Position numbers and translations under genes: made by a program. The notes under the pieces were generated by a model. The model was not told the origin of the DNA, ran no database searches, and saw only the letters and a program-made list of their open reading frames with translations. From positions 252,001 to 316,000 of the forward strand of contig NZ_SKBR01000001.1 of NCBI RefSeq assembly GCF_013450295.1: 64,000 nt of DNA, written 5' to 3'. Below, in pieces: positions 33,832 through 43,171 of the stretch (its first letter is position 1; each line of letters opens with the position of its first letter). The DNA comes from Streptomyces sp. AJS327 (lineage in GTDB: Bacteria; Actinomycetota; Actinomycetes; Streptomycetales; Streptomycetaceae).

Positions 33832-34620
33832 ATGAGCACGGAACGGCGGCGGGTGGCCCTGGTGACCGGGGCCGCGAAGGGCATCGGCCACGGAATAGCG
33901 CTACGGCTGGCAACGGACGGATTCGATATCGGCATCGTCGATCTCGCCTCCCAGCGGAACGAGGCGGAGAATCTCGCGGACCGGGTGCGCACGCTCGGCC
34001 AGGGAGCCACGGTCATCAGCGCGGACGTCTCGGACCAGCGGCAGGTGTTCGAGGCCGTGGAGGAGACGGCGGGGCAGCTGCACGGTCTCGACGCGATGGT
34101 CAACAACGCGGGGATCGCGCAGGTCAAACCGCTCTCCGAGGTGACGCCCGAGGAGTTCGACCAGATCCTGAGCGTCAACGTCGCCAGCGTGCTGTTCGGC
34201 ATCCAGGCGGCGGCGCGGAAGTTCCGGGAACTCGGCGTGCGCGGCCGGATCGTCAACGCCTGTTCCATCGCGGGCCAGTCCGGCTTCCCGATGCTCGGGG
34301 CCTACTCGGCGACGAAGTTCGCGGTGAAGGGGCTGACGCAGGCGGCGGCCCAGGAACTCGCGGCGGACGGCATCACCGTCAACTCCTACTGCCCCGGCAT
34401 CGTCGGCACCTCGATGTGGGACACCATCGACGAACTGATGAGCAGATACAACGGACTTGAGCGCGGAGCCACCATGCGGAAGTACGCGGAGGGCATCGCG
34501 CTCGGCCGCGTCGAGACGCCGGAGGACGTGGCCGGGCTGGTGTCCTTCCTGGTCGGAAGGGACGCGGGCTACCTGACGGGACAGTCCGTGCTGATCGACG
34601 GCGGCATGATCTACCGCTGA
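33832..34620 (+). CDS. SDR-family acetoin/diacetyl reductase-like dehydrogenase
   Basis: 262 aa, ATG with GGAAAGGAG upstream. Classical SDR: cofactor motif [17 protein letters not shown], catalytic Ser in [10 protein letters not shown] and YSATK active site (Tyr/Lys). The C-terminal stretch [18 protein letters not shown] resembles acetoin (diacetyl) reductases and 2,3-butanediol dehydrogenases, which reduce diacetyl/acetoin with NADH. The substrate is a family-level inference. Monocistronic, ended by the hairpin at 34693. Confidence 0.87.
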   Translation: MSTERRRVALVTGAAKGIGHGIALRLATDGFDIGIVDLASQRNEAENLADRVRTLGQGATVISADVSDQRQVFEAVEETAGQLHGLDAMVNNAGIAQVKPLSEVTPEEFDQILSVNVASVLFGIQAAARKFRELGVRGRIVNACSIAGQSGFPMLGAYSATKFAVKGLTQAAAQELAADGITVNSYCPGIVGTSMWDTIDELMSRYNGLERGATMRKYAEGIALGRVETPEDVAGLVSFLVGRDAGYLTGQSVLIDGGMIYR

Positions 34621-34692
34621 CCCGCTCCGGTCCACACCCTCCGCCCCGAGTCGCCTCGCCCGGCCCGCCCCCTCCGCCCGGAGCGGCGACGC

Positions 34693-34721
34693 CCAACCAC
34701 CGTGCGACACACGGTGGTTGG
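34693..34721. terminator. Terminator between convergent SDR and murG
   Basis: A perfect 12-bp stem, CCAACCACCGTG (34693-34704) with CACGGTGGTTGG (34710-34721), and a 5-nt loop, 72 nt after the SDR stop. Confidence 0.88.
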
Positions 34722-34823
34722 ATGCCAGCCAGCCTCCGCGCGGCCGGGTGGGGACGCGCCCCCACAGCCGTGTGGAGACGCGCCCTCACGGCTCGGTGGA
34801 GGGGAACCAGCCCCTCCCGTACG

Positions 34824-36002
34824 TCAGTTGGTCGCGGCGGACAGCACCACGTCGACCAGCCGCTCGGCGGCGTCCGGACGACCGTGCGCCCGGGCCGCCT
34901 CCGCCATCGCCACGCGCCGCGCCGGATCGTCGAGCAGCGGCCCCAGCGCGTTCCACAGCTGGTTCGCGTCCACGTCCCCGGTGAGCGCGACGGCCGCGCC
35001 CGCCTCCTCCAAGTGCCGTGCGTTGTGCGCCTGTTCGTTGCCCGCGGCGGAGGCGAGCGGCACGAACACGGCGGGCTTGCCGAGCGCGGTCAGCTCCGCG
35101 AGGGTACCGGCGCCGCTGCGGGAGACCACGACGTCGGCGAGCGCCAGGACGTCGGGGAGTTCCGCGCCGACGAACCCGGTGAGGTGGTACCGCCCGGCGA
35201 GTCGCGGCGGGAGCGCCGCCGCACCCGCGCGCAGTTCCTCGACGTTCGCGGGGCCGCACTGGTGGATGACGTTCGCGCGCTCGGTGAGCCACGGCAACGC
35301 GTCCCGGATCATGTCGTTGATCTGCCGCGCGCCCTGTGCGCCACCGGTGACGTAGACGGTGGGGAGCCGCCGGTCGAAACCGTTCAGCCCGAGCGCGCCG
35401 AACGCCTTCTCCGGGTGGCCGCTCAGGACCTCCGGCCGCACCGGGTTGCCGGTGACGACCGCCGCCGACCGTACGGCCTCCGGCAGGAGCGGCAGCGTCG
35501 ACTCCGAGGAGACCGCGATGCGCGCCGCTGACCCGGCCAACTTCCGGTTGGCCAGCCCGAGTCGGACGGTCTGCTCGTGCAGCACCAGCGGACTCCTGCA
35601 CAGCCGGGCGGCCAGTCCGGCCGGGACGGCGACGTAACCACCGGTCGCCAGAACGGCGTTGGGGCGGAAGCGCCGGATCGCCTTCCGGGCCTGGAGGACA
35701 CCGAGCGGCACCCGGGCCATGTCCCTGACGTTCGCGGGGGAGACCATCTTCAGCGGGTTCGCGGACCGGCGGATCTTGCCCGTCGCGACGGTCGTGAAGG
35801 GGATGCCCTCGGCCGGGGCGACGCGGGCCTCCAGCCCCTCCGGCGTGCCGATCCACAGGACGTCCAACGCCCGTCCTTCGGCGGCCAGTCGGGCCTGCAA
35901 CGCACGGATCGCGGTGAGCGCGGGATAGGTGTGCCCGCCGGTACCTCCTCCCGAGACGACGAGTCGGAAGGTGCCCGGGGGTGGGGAAGCGGGTTGAGTC
36001 AC
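34824..36002 (-). CDS. murG: MurG-type UDP-GlcNAc:lipid I N-acetylglucosaminyltransferase homologue
   Basis: 392 aa from GTG 36002; the longer upstream frame is Arg/Pro low complexity. GT28 fold: N-terminal glycine motif SGGGTGGHTYPA, membrane-side loop ATGGYVAVPAGL, donor-domain motif GGAQGARQIND, and VSRSGAGTLAELTALGKPAVFVPL with the Glu that holds the UDP ribose. MurG turns lipid I into lipid II on the inner face of the membrane. There are no cell-division or mur genes around, so this is likely a second MurG-like gene outside the dcw cluster. It could act on a different lipid-linked sugar. Confidence 0.83.
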   Translation of the reverse strand: MTQPASPPPGTFRLVVSGGGTGGHTYPALTAIRALQARLAAEGRALDVLWIGTPEGLEARVAPAEGIPFTTVATGKIRRSANPLKMVSPANVRDMARVPLGVLQARKAIRRFRPNAVLATGGYVAVPAGLAARLCRSPLVLHEQTVRLGLANRKLAGSAARIAVSSESTLPLLPEAVRSAAVVTGNPVRPEVLSGHPEKAFGALGLNGFDRRLPTVYVTGGAQGARQINDMIRDALPWLTERANVIHQCGPANVEELRAGAAALPPRLAGRYHLTGFVGAELPDVLALADVVVSRSGAGTLAELTALGKPAVFVPLASAAGNEQAHNARHLEEAGAAVALTGDVDANQLWNALGPLLDDPARRVAMAEAARAHGRPDAAERLVDVVLSAATN

Positions 36003-36227
36003 CCGGGGCACCCTAGTAGGCGACCGCCGCCCCGTCCCAGCCGGACTCCGGCGGCCGCGCCCGTGGCACCCGCCCCTCCCCGCAGCCCCGGGCCCCCGCC
36101 AGCGGTACCGCGCCCGACCGCGTCTGCCCTTCGGCGGCCGCCCGTCCGCGTCCTGGGCACCGGGGACGGGCCCCGCCGGTACGGTCGAGGCCGCGGCCGG
36201 GACACCGGTGCGCCCCACACCGGACGA

Positions 36228-36282
36228 GAGCCGGACCAGAGCCGGACCGGGGACAGACCGGAGGCAGACCGGAAGGGAAACG
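36228..36282 (+). repeat. Five 11-bp imperfect tandem repeats before the HemD-like gene
   Basis: Units GAGCCGGACCA, GAGCCGGACCG, GGGACAGACCG, GAGGCAGACCG and GAAGGGAAACG run head to tail and end 4 nt before the GTG at 36286. The last unit contains the ribosome-binding site. Eleven-bp spacing equals one helical turn. It may be a binding array for a regulator or a product of slipped replication. Confidence 0.55.
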
Positions 36283-36285
36283 GAC

Positions 36286-37356
36286 GTGACGATGCCAGCT
36301 GACGAGGCCGGAGATACCCCGAACGCCCCCGGCACCGGGGACGAGGCCCACGGACGGGACCACGGAACCGGCACCGGAACCGGACCCCGCACCGGAACCG
36401 GGTCGGGGCCCGATCACGGCACCGGGCCCGAAACCGGGCCCGGGTCCGGGACGGCACCCGGGCCCGGCTCGGCCGGGGAACGTGGCGCCGGCCGGGGACG
36501 GGTGAGCGGGCGCTCCGGTCCGGGCGGGGCCGGGACGGGACCGCTGGCCGGGTACACGGTCGGGGTGACCGCGGCGCGCCGTGCCGACGACCTGGTGGCG
36601 CTGCTGGAGCGGCGCGGCGCCGAGGTGGTCCGGGCCCCCGCACTGCGTACCGTCCCACTCGACGACGACACCGAACTGCTCGCCCGCACACGGGAGTTGC
36701 TGGACACTCCGCCGGACGTGGTGGTGGCGACCACCGCCGTGGGCTTCCGCGGCTGGATGACCGTGGCGGAGCGCTGGGGCGTGGGGTCCGCCCTGCTGGA
36801 GCGGCTGGACGAGGCGGAGTTGCTGGCGCGCGGCCCCAAGGTGCGGGGCGCGGTCCGCGCGGCCGGACTGCGTGAGCGGTGGTCCCCGGCGTCGGAGTCG
36901 CTGGCCGAGGTCGTCGACCGGCTGCTGGAGGAGGGGGTGTCCGGCCGCCGGATCGCCCTCCAACTGCACGGCGAACCGGTGCCGGACGTCGAGGAGGCGC
37001 TGCGCGCCGCCGGGGCCGAGGTGCTACCGGTGCCGGTGTACCGCTGGCTGCCCCCACACGACCCGGGCCCCGTCGACGAGTTGACCGACGCGGTGCTCGC
37101 CCGCTCTGTGGACGCCCTCACGTTCACCAGTGCCCCGGCGGTGGTCTCACTGCTGGACCGTGCCGAACACCGGGGCCTGCTACCGGAGTTGCTGACCGCG
37201 TTGCGGGACGGGACGCTGCCCGTCTGCGTCGGCCCGGTGACCGCGGCGCCACTGGAGCGGCGGGGCGTGCCCAGCCTCCAGCCCGAACGCTACCGACTGG
37301 CCCCGATGGTGGACCTGCTCTGCGCCGAACTGACCGGCCGAGCACGCCGGTTGTGA
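36286..37356 (+). CDS. Uroporphyrinogen-III synthase (HemD) family protein
   Basis: 356 aa from GTG 36286. The first ~85 residues are Gly/Thr/Pro repeats (GTGTGTGPRTGTGSG...) encoded by short DNA repeats. The HemD domain starts at about 88 (LAGYTVGVTAARRADDLVALLERRGAEVVRAPAL). It continues with VVVATTAVGFRGW, ALQLHGEP and DALTFTSAPAVVSLL, the three signature stretches of the two-lobed fold. HemD closes hydroxymethylbilane to uroporphyrinogen III. No other heme genes are adjacent, so this may be a paralogue with another role. Divergent from murG. Confidence 0.8.
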   Translation: MTMPADEAGDTPNAPGTGDEAHGRDHGTGTGTGPRTGTGSGPDHGTGPETGPGSGTAPGPGSAGERGAGRGRVSGRSGPGGAGTGPLAGYTVGVTAARRADDLVALLERRGAEVVRAPALRTVPLDDDTELLARTRELLDTPPDVVVATTAVGFRGWMTVAERWGVGSALLERLDEAELLARGPKVRGAVRAAGLRERWSPASESLAEVVDRLLEEGVSGRRIALQLHGEPVPDVEEALRAAGAEVLPVPVYRWLPPHDPGPVDELTDAVLARSVDALTFTSAPAVVSLLDRAEHRGLLPELLTALRDGTLPVCVGPVTAAPLERRGVPSLQPERYRLAPMVDLLCAELTGRARRL

Positions 37357-38109
37357 GCCCGAACGCAGCGGTTTCCGAACGCGGCGGTTCCCGGACGCAC
37401 CCGGCTCGCGCCATATCCAGCTCGCCCTGACGCGCGCGGCTGTCCAATCCACGCGGTTCCCCGACCCGCGCGGCTCCCGAACTCCCGTAGCTCCCGAACT
37501 CCTGTGGCTCCCCAACTCCCGTGGCTCCCGAACTCCCCACGCCGCCACCGCCGTTGTGGACCCGTCCAGCACCCTCCTGGGTCCCGCCCCCCGTCTCGGC
37601 CCACGGCCGCGCGGGGCGCCGTGGCTCGCCGCGCGGCCTCGCGTTCGTGGGGCGGCCGCGGGTGTGTCGCTCGCGGTATCCGGCTGGTTTCGGCCGGGCG
37701 GGGCCGGGCAGGCGGCCGGTCGGCACGGTACGGGGCGGCAGCGGCGTTCCGGTTGGCGATACGCGGAGCGGGACCGGGCGACGCCGCGCCGCACCGTGCG
37801 CGGCCGGTGCGGCGTGACCGGGGAGGCCGCCTCGCGGACCGTCGCCGGCGTACCTCGCGCGGTGAGCGCCGCCCGTGTGTGCTCACGTTGTGCGCGTGCT
37901 GTGCGTGCGCCGTGCGCGCCGGTCGCGTACGGTAGACGGCTGCCCAGGCCGTATCCGGCGGTTTCGACGCCGGACGGCGCGGTCGGTCCGGCACCGTCGG
38001 GGGCGGGTCCGCCCCGGCTGCCGTTCGGCGCATCGGTACGTGCCACGGGTGACCGGGCCCGGCTGAAACCGTCCGGCCGTGGCTCAGCGACGAGAAGGGG
38101 ATCGCCGCG
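37357..38109. other. Intergenic region with 18-bp tandem repeats
   Basis: 753 nt without a supported gene. From 37472 to about 37543 lie four 18-bp units (GGCTCCCGAACTCCCGTA and variants); weaker relatives extend back to about 37372. The rest, to 38100, is GC-rich with only Arg/Pro/Ala-rich chance frames. The helicase promoter should be near the 3' end. Confidence 0.55.
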
Positions 38110-40518
38110 TTGGGAGCGCAGCACGACAGTGTCCGGGACCGGGAGATTCACGAGGAACAGAAGCACCTCGACCGGGTGTACCGGAGACTGGGGGAGAAGA
38201 TCCACGAGGCGGAGTTCCTCATGGACGACGCCTCCAAGCGGGCGCAGGTCGGGACACCGGGAGCGCTCGCGGAGCGGGACGCGCAGGTGTTCCGCGCGGG
38301 GGTGCACCTCAACCGGCTGAACAGCGAGTTCGAGGACTTCCTCTTCGGGCGGATCGACCTGCTGCTCGGACGCGACGGCGTACGCGGCCCGGACGGCGCC
38401 TACACGTCCGTCGACCCCGCCGACGAGGCGGTGGCGCCCGACGGCACCGCCGAGATCGCGGAGACCCTGCACATCGGCCGTCTCGGGGTGCTGGACGCCG
38501 AGTACTCCCCGCTCGTCATCGACTGGCGCGCCCCGGCCGCCGCGCCGTTCTACCGCGCGACCCCGCTGAACCCCGGCCGCGTCGTCCGGCGGAGGGTGAT
38601 CCGCAGCAAGGGGCGGCGGGTGCTGAGCGTCGAGGACGACCTGTTGCGCCCCGAACTCACGCCCCGGCTGCGCGGCGACGAGCTGCCCGTCGTCGGGGAC
38701 GGTGCCCTGATGGCGGCGCTGGGGCGGTCGCGCGGCCACACCATGCGGGACATCGTCGCCTCCATCCAGGCCGAGCAGGACCTCGTGATCCGGGCCCCGG
38801 CCGGGTCGGTGACCGAGGTCGAGGGCGGCCCGGGCACCGGCAAGACCGCGGTGGCGCTGCACCGCGCCGCCTACCTGCTCTACCAGGACCGGCGGCGCTA
38901 CGCGGGCGGCATCCTGATCGTCAGCCCGACGCCGCTGCTCGTCTCCTACACCGAGGGCGTGCTGCCCTCGCTGGGGGAGGAGGGCCAGGTCGTGATCCGC
39001 GCCCTGGGGTCGCTCGCCGCCGACGCGGTCGGAGCCGAGGCCACCGCCTACGACGAGCAGCCGGTGGCCCGGATCAAGGGCTCGGCGCGCATGGTGACGG
39101 TGCTGCGCCGGGCGGCGCGCGGAGCGCTGGACCGTGGTGGCCTTCCCGACCGGCTGCGGGTGGTCGCCTTCGGCTCCCGGGTGGAGCTGGACGCGGACGA
39201 ACTGCGCGCGGTGCGCCGCCAGGTACTCGGCGGCACCGCCCCCGTCAACCTGATGCGGCCGCGCGCGCGGAAGCTGCTGCTGGACGCGCTCTGGGAGAAG
39301 TCCGGGGCCCGGCGCCGCCACACCGACCCCGAGCTGATCGCGGAGGCCCGCTCGGGCTTCGACGAGGACGTGTCCACCGAGGACTCCTTCCTGGAGTTCC
39401 TGGACGCCTGGTGGCCCGAGTTGAACCCGCGCACCGTCCTGGCCGCGATGGCCGACGAGCGGCTGCTCTCCCGCTGGGCGCGGCGGGTGCTGAAGCCGGA
39501 CGAGGTGCGCCGCCTGGCCCGCTCCCTCCGCCGCTTCGCCGGAACGGACAGCACGGGGACGGCCAGTTCTGGCGGGGACAGTGCCGGTACGGACAGCTCC
39601 GGGACGGACAGCGCTAGTACGTCGGGGCCCGACGGCTCCCGGGCGGGCGCGGCCGGGCCGGAGGGTCCGCTCTCGGTGCACGACGTGGCGCTGCTGGACG
39701 AGTTGAACGTGCAGCTCGGCCCCCCGGCCCGCCCCCGGCGCCGGGAGGTGGACCCGCTCGACCAGCTCACCGGGCTGGAGGAGCTGACCACCTTCGCGGA
39801 CCGCGACCGTCCCCGCGCGGAGCGTGCCGAACGCCTGGAGGAGGAGCGGTCCGACTACGCGCACGTCATCGTGGACGAGGCGCAGGACCTGACCCCGATG
39901 CAGTGGCGCATGGTCGGGCGCCGTGGCCGTCAGGCCACCTGGACGATCGTCGGGGACCCGGCGCAGAGTTCCTGGTCGGACCCGGAGGAGTCGGCTCGGG
40001 CGCGGGACGAGGCACTGGGTAAGCGGCCCCGGCGGCGCTTCGAGCTGAACGTCAACTACCGCAACCCCGCCGAGGTGGCGGCGCTCGCCGACCGGGTGCT
40101 GGCCCTCGCGATGCCGGGGTCCGTGCCGCCACGCGCCGTACGCGGCACCGGACTTGAGCCCCGCTTCCGGGAACTGGGCGTCGACCCCGGCGCGGACGTG
40201 CGGGAGGCGGCGGCGGAGCTGCTGGCGGAGGTGGACGGCACCGTCGGCGTCGTGGTGGCGATGGGCCGCCGGGCGGAGGCCCGTACGTGGATCGCGGGGC
40301 TGGGGGACCGGGTCGTGGCGCTCGGCAGTCTGGAGGCCAAGGGCCTGGAGTACGACGCGACGCTGGTGGTCTCCCCGGCCGAGATCGCGGACGAGTCCCC
40401 GGCCGGTCTGCGGGTGCTGTACGTCGCGCTGACCCGCGCCACCCTCCGTCTGACGGTGCTCTCCGGCCCCGGAGACGTCCCCGACGAGCAGGGCGTCCCC
40501 GACCTGCTCCGCGAGTGA
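38110..40518 (+). CDS. HelD/HelR-type UvrD-like helicase (RNA polymerase recycling)
   Basis: 802 aa, TTG start with AAGGGG ~9 nt upstream (GTG 38131 is the alternative). An N-terminal coiled-coil (EIHEEQKHLDRVYRRLGEKIHEAE) is followed by the HelD signature LDAEYSPLVIDWRAPAAAPFYRAT. Next are Walker A EVEGGPGTGKTAVALHRAAYLL, an unstructured Ser/Thr/Gly insert at about residues 477-515, Walker B VIVDEAQDLTPMQW, and superfamily-1 motifs IVGDPAQSSW, LNVNYRNPAEV and YVALTRA. HelD proteins pull RNA polymerase off DNA; the Streptomyces HelR relatives protect polymerase from rifamycins. Assignment to the HelR subgroup is by family resemblance only. Confidence 0.88.
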   Translation: MGAQHDSVRDREIHEEQKHLDRVYRRLGEKIHEAEFLMDDASKRAQVGTPGALAERDAQVFRAGVHLNRLNSEFEDFLFGRIDLLLGRDGVRGPDGAYTSVDPADEAVAPDGTAEIAETLHIGRLGVLDAEYSPLVIDWRAPAAAPFYRATPLNPGRVVRRRVIRSKGRRVLSVEDDLLRPELTPRLRGDELPVVGDGALMAALGRSRGHTMRDIVASIQAEQDLVIRAPAGSVTEVEGGPGTGKTAVALHRAAYLLYQDRRRYAGGILIVSPTPLLVSYTEGVLPSLGEEGQVVIRALGSLAADAVGAEATAYDEQPVARIKGSARMVTVLRRAARGALDRGGLPDRLRVVAFGSRVELDADELRAVRRQVLGGTAPVNLMRPRARKLLLDALWEKSGARRRHTDPELIAEARSGFDEDVSTEDSFLEFLDAWWPELNPRTVLAAMADERLLSRWARRVLKPDEVRRLARSLRRFAGTDSTGTASSGGDSAGTDSSGTDSASTSGPDGSRAGAAGPEGPLSVHDVALLDELNVQLGPPARPRRREVDPLDQLTGLEELTTFADRDRPRAERAERLEEERSDYAHVIVDEAQDLTPMQWRMVGRRGRQATWTIVGDPAQSSWSDPEESARARDEALGKRPRRRFELNVNYRNPAEVAALADRVLALAMPGSVPPRAVRGTGLEPRFRELGVDPGADVREAAAELLAEVDGTVGVVVAMGRRAEARTWIAGLGDRVVALGSLEAKGLEYDATLVVSPAEIADESPAGLRVLYVALTRATLRLTVLSGPGDVPDEQGVPDLLRE

Positions 40519-40876
40519 CCGCACCCCGCTGGGCCCACCCTCGGCGGCCCGGTGGAGCCCTGTTGCGGGACCCGGTTCGCGCGGTCCGGTGCGGGACGGC
40601 ACGCACCCGCGGCACCCCTCGCGAGGCCCCGAGGGGAGGCCGGGAAGGGGGCGCTCGGACACCCCGGAAGGGGGCGCCCGGAGGGCCCCGGAAGAGCCGT
40701 CGGAGGGGGTGCCGGAAACCGCTCATCGCGTGGAATCGCCTTCCGGGGGGCGTTTGTTACTGTGGAGACGGCACCGGCCCGATCCATGCCCCCGGGCCCA
40801 ACCATTGTCGCTACGAGCGACCACTTGCCGCGAGGCGAGCTGGCGGGTCGGTGTCCTGACCTCCCGGTTCAGCCGG
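40519..40876. other. Intergenic region, possible small RNA
   Basis: After the helicase stop, sequence to about 40730 is GC-rich with no gene. Around 40730-40800 the composition becomes less GC-rich (GTTTGTTACTGT), then potential stems lead to a perfect terminator at 40877. A short untranslated transcript of ~100-170 nt could begin near 40750. I do not recognise an RNA family. Confidence 0.3.
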
Positions 40877-40914
40877 GCGACGGGACCCTCCGCCACGGCG
40901 GGGGGTCCCGTCGC
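40877..40914. terminator. Orphan terminator hairpin
   Basis: A perfect 12-bp stem, GCGACGGGACCC (40877-40888) with 40903-40914; the loop can extend pairing (CCGCC/GGCGG). It is 360 nt from the helicase stop, far for a helicase terminator, and 450 nt before the malic enzyme. Confidence 0.75.
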
Positions 40915-41362
40915 GTTCGCCGCCGCGCTCTCGCCTTTCCGGGGCTCCTCCGGACTCCGCGGCTCCCCGGGCTCCTCCGGTTCCCCGGGCCCGCGCTCTC
41001 CCACCACCGTGTGGTCCGTCCCTCGCGCCGTGGCGCGCTCCCGTCCTCCGGTCGCCCATCCTCCAACCCACGCCCCCCGCCGCCCGACCGGGGTCGCGCC
41101 CGCGCGCTGTGGCTGACGGCGACCGGGGCCACCGAGGGGTGCCGGGAGCCATCGAAGGGCCGCTCGGGACCGGTGGGGGCACGGGGAGGGGGAGGGCTCT
41201 CGTATGGTGAAAGGGTCTTTCCGTGATGAGTGGACCCGTTACCGCGTACCGGATGGTAGGTGGCACGATCAGTCAATGTGCCCTGCCTGGGGCCGTGCCA
41301 ACGACGACGCCCGGGAAGGACGCGTTCATCACGCGACAAGGGAAAGCAGAGGGAAGTCGGCA
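40915..41362. other. Malic enzyme upstream region
   Basis: 448 nt. The first ~280 nt are Pro/Arg-coding-like GC-rich sequence without a gene. At 41208-41220 GAAAG-GGT-CTTTC is a small inverted repeat, and the following ~140 nt are less GC-rich, making this the probable promoter/leader of the malic enzyme gene. Confidence 0.35.
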
Positions 41363-42817
41363 ATGAGCTCGGCGCCAAGCGTCTCGTATTCGATGACGGT
41401 CCGCCTGGAGGTCCCCGCCGGCGGGACCGCGGTCAGTCAGATCACCACGGTCGTCGAGTCGTCGGGCGGTTCGGTGACCGGCCTCGACGTCACCGCGTCC
41501 GGGCACGAACGGCTGCGCATCGACGTGACCATCGCGGCGAGTTCGACCGCGCACGCCGACGACATCGTGAGCCGGCTGCGCGAGATCGAGGGGGTGACCC
41601 TCGGCAAGGTCTCCGACCGTACGTTCCTGATGCACCTCGGCGGCAAGATCGAGATGTCCGCCAAACACCCCATTCGCAACCGCGACGATCTCTCCATGAT
41701 CTACACCCCGGGGGTGGCCCGGGTCTGCACCCAGATCGCCGAGCACCCGGAGGACGCGCGGCGGCTGACGATCAAGCGGAACAGCGTCGCGGTGGTGACC
41801 GACGGCTCCGCGGTGCTGGGCCTGGGGAACATCGGCCCGCAGGCCGCGCTGCCGGTGATGGAGGGCAAGGCCGCGCTGTTCAAGCGGTTCGCGGGCATCG
41901 ACGCCTGGCCCATCTGCCTGGACACCCAGGACTCCGACGCGATCGTGGAGATCGTCAAGGGCATCGCGCCGGGCTTCTCCGGCATCAACCTGGAGGACAT
42001 CTCGGCGCCGCGCTGCTTCGAGATCGAGGCCCGGCTGCGGAAGGCCGTCGACATCCCCGTCTTCCACGACGACCAGCACGGAACCGCGATCGTCGTGCTG
42101 TCCGCGCTCTACAACGCGCTGCGCGTGGTGGAGAAGTCGATAGAGGACGTGCGGGTGGTGATGTCCGGCGCGGGCGCCGCCGGTACCGCCATCCTCAAGC
42201 TCCTGCTGGAGGCGGGGGTGCGGCACGCGGTCGTCGCGGACATCCACGGCGTCGTGCACGGCGGCCGGGCCGACCTGAACGACGGGAGCGAGGACCCCAC
42301 GCTCCGCTGGATCGCGGACAACACCAACCCCGAGGGCGTCACCGGCACCCTGAAGGAGGCGGTGGTGGGCGCCGACGTGTTCATCGGCGTCTCGGCCCCC
42401 GACGTGCTCGACGGGACGGACGTGGCGCGCATGGCGGACGGCGCCATCGTGTTCGCGCTCGCCAATCCGGACCCGGAGGTCGACCCGGCGGTGGCGCGGG
42501 AGACGGCCGCCGTGGTAGCCACCGGACGCTCCGACTTCCCGAACCAGATCAACAACGTGCTGGTCTTCCCCGGCGTCTTCCGGGGCCTGCTGGACGCCCA
42601 GTCCCGCTCGGTCGACGACCGGATGATGCTCGCCGCCGCCCGTGCCCTCGCCGACGTGGTGTCGCGGGACGAGCTGAACCCCAACTACGTGGTGCCCAGC
42701 GTCTTCAACGAGAAGGTGTCCGGCGCGGTGGCCGACGCGGTGCGGAACGCCGCCAGGGCGGCGGAGGGTGAGGAGGAGCCCGCGGTGGCGGTCGCCCCCC
42801 GGCCCGGCGAAGGCTGA
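41363..42817 (+). CDS. NAD-dependent malic enzyme with N-terminal ACT domain
   Basis: 484 aa from ATG 41363, with GAGGGAA upstream. Oxidative decarboxylation of malate to pyruvate. Residues ~8-85 form an ACT-like regulatory domain (YSMTVRLEVPAGGTAVSQITTVVE). The malic enzyme core follows: IYTPGVARVC, the catalytic Lys in IKRNSVAVVTDGSAVLGLGN, metal ligands in GINLEDISAPRCFEIE and PVFHDDQHGTAIV, and NAD-binding VVMSGAGAAGTAIL. The ACT domain suggests allosteric control by a small ligand. Not obviously in an operon; hupA follows 354 nt on. Confidence 0.93.
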   Translation: MSSAPSVSYSMTVRLEVPAGGTAVSQITTVVESSGGSVTGLDVTASGHERLRIDVTIAASSTAHADDIVSRLREIEGVTLGKVSDRTFLMHLGGKIEMSAKHPIRNRDDLSMIYTPGVARVCTQIAEHPEDARRLTIKRNSVAVVTDGSAVLGLGNIGPQAALPVMEGKAALFKRFAGIDAWPICLDTQDSDAIVEIVKGIAPGFSGINLEDISAPRCFEIEARLRKAVDIPVFHDDQHGTAIVVLSALYNALRVVEKSIEDVRVVMSGAGAAGTAILKLLLEAGVRHAVVADIHGVVHGGRADLNDGSEDPTLRWIADNTNPEGVTGTLKEAVVGADVFIGVSAPDVLDGTDVARMADGAIVFALANPDPEVDPAVARETAAVVATGRSDFPNQINNVLVFPGVFRGLLDAQSRSVDDRMMLAAARALADVVSRDELNPNYVVPSVFNEKVSGAVADAVRNAARAAEGEEEPAVAVAPRPGEG

Positions 42818-43171
42818 ATTCCGGGCCGCGCGGGCGTTCCGGGCCCGTCCCGGCGGCCCCGGCGCACGGCGCGTCGTGGGCCGGGCGGGTGGCGGCCGCC
42901 CGTAGGGTTGCCGCGGTACGGAGCGGAGGCGGCCCACGGAAGTCCGCGCCCCCCGGAAGTCAGCACCGGCGAGCCACCCGAGCTTTTCGTGTGACTCCGC
43001 CGCTGTCAGCTGGGCGCCGGATTGGCTTTACCGCCGCAGGTGAGGGCAGGATGCCTCTCTGGGCGCGGGGGTTTCGGATCGCGGACCCGGGTCCGGGGAC
43101 TCTCCGGGGGCCCTGGCAGCATCGGCTTCGATCTCACGCCTCATTGGCAAGAAGAACACGGGAGTACGAAT
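42818..43171. other. hupA upstream region
   Basis: 354 nt. No gene; translations are low complexity. A weak hairpin (CGGGCGG/CCGCCCG, about 42883-42903) may end the malic enzyme transcript. The hupA promoter presumably lies within the last ~150 nt, but I see no clear consensus boxes. Confidence 0.35.

Noticed and set aside
36003-36392. N-terminal extension of murG
   Set aside because: Low-complexity frame overlapping the divergent HemD-like gene; GTG 36002 lies right before the conserved start.
40723-41007. 94-codon - strand frame between helicase and malic enzyme
   Set aside because: Composition-driven; no ribosome-binding site and it crosses a strong hairpin.
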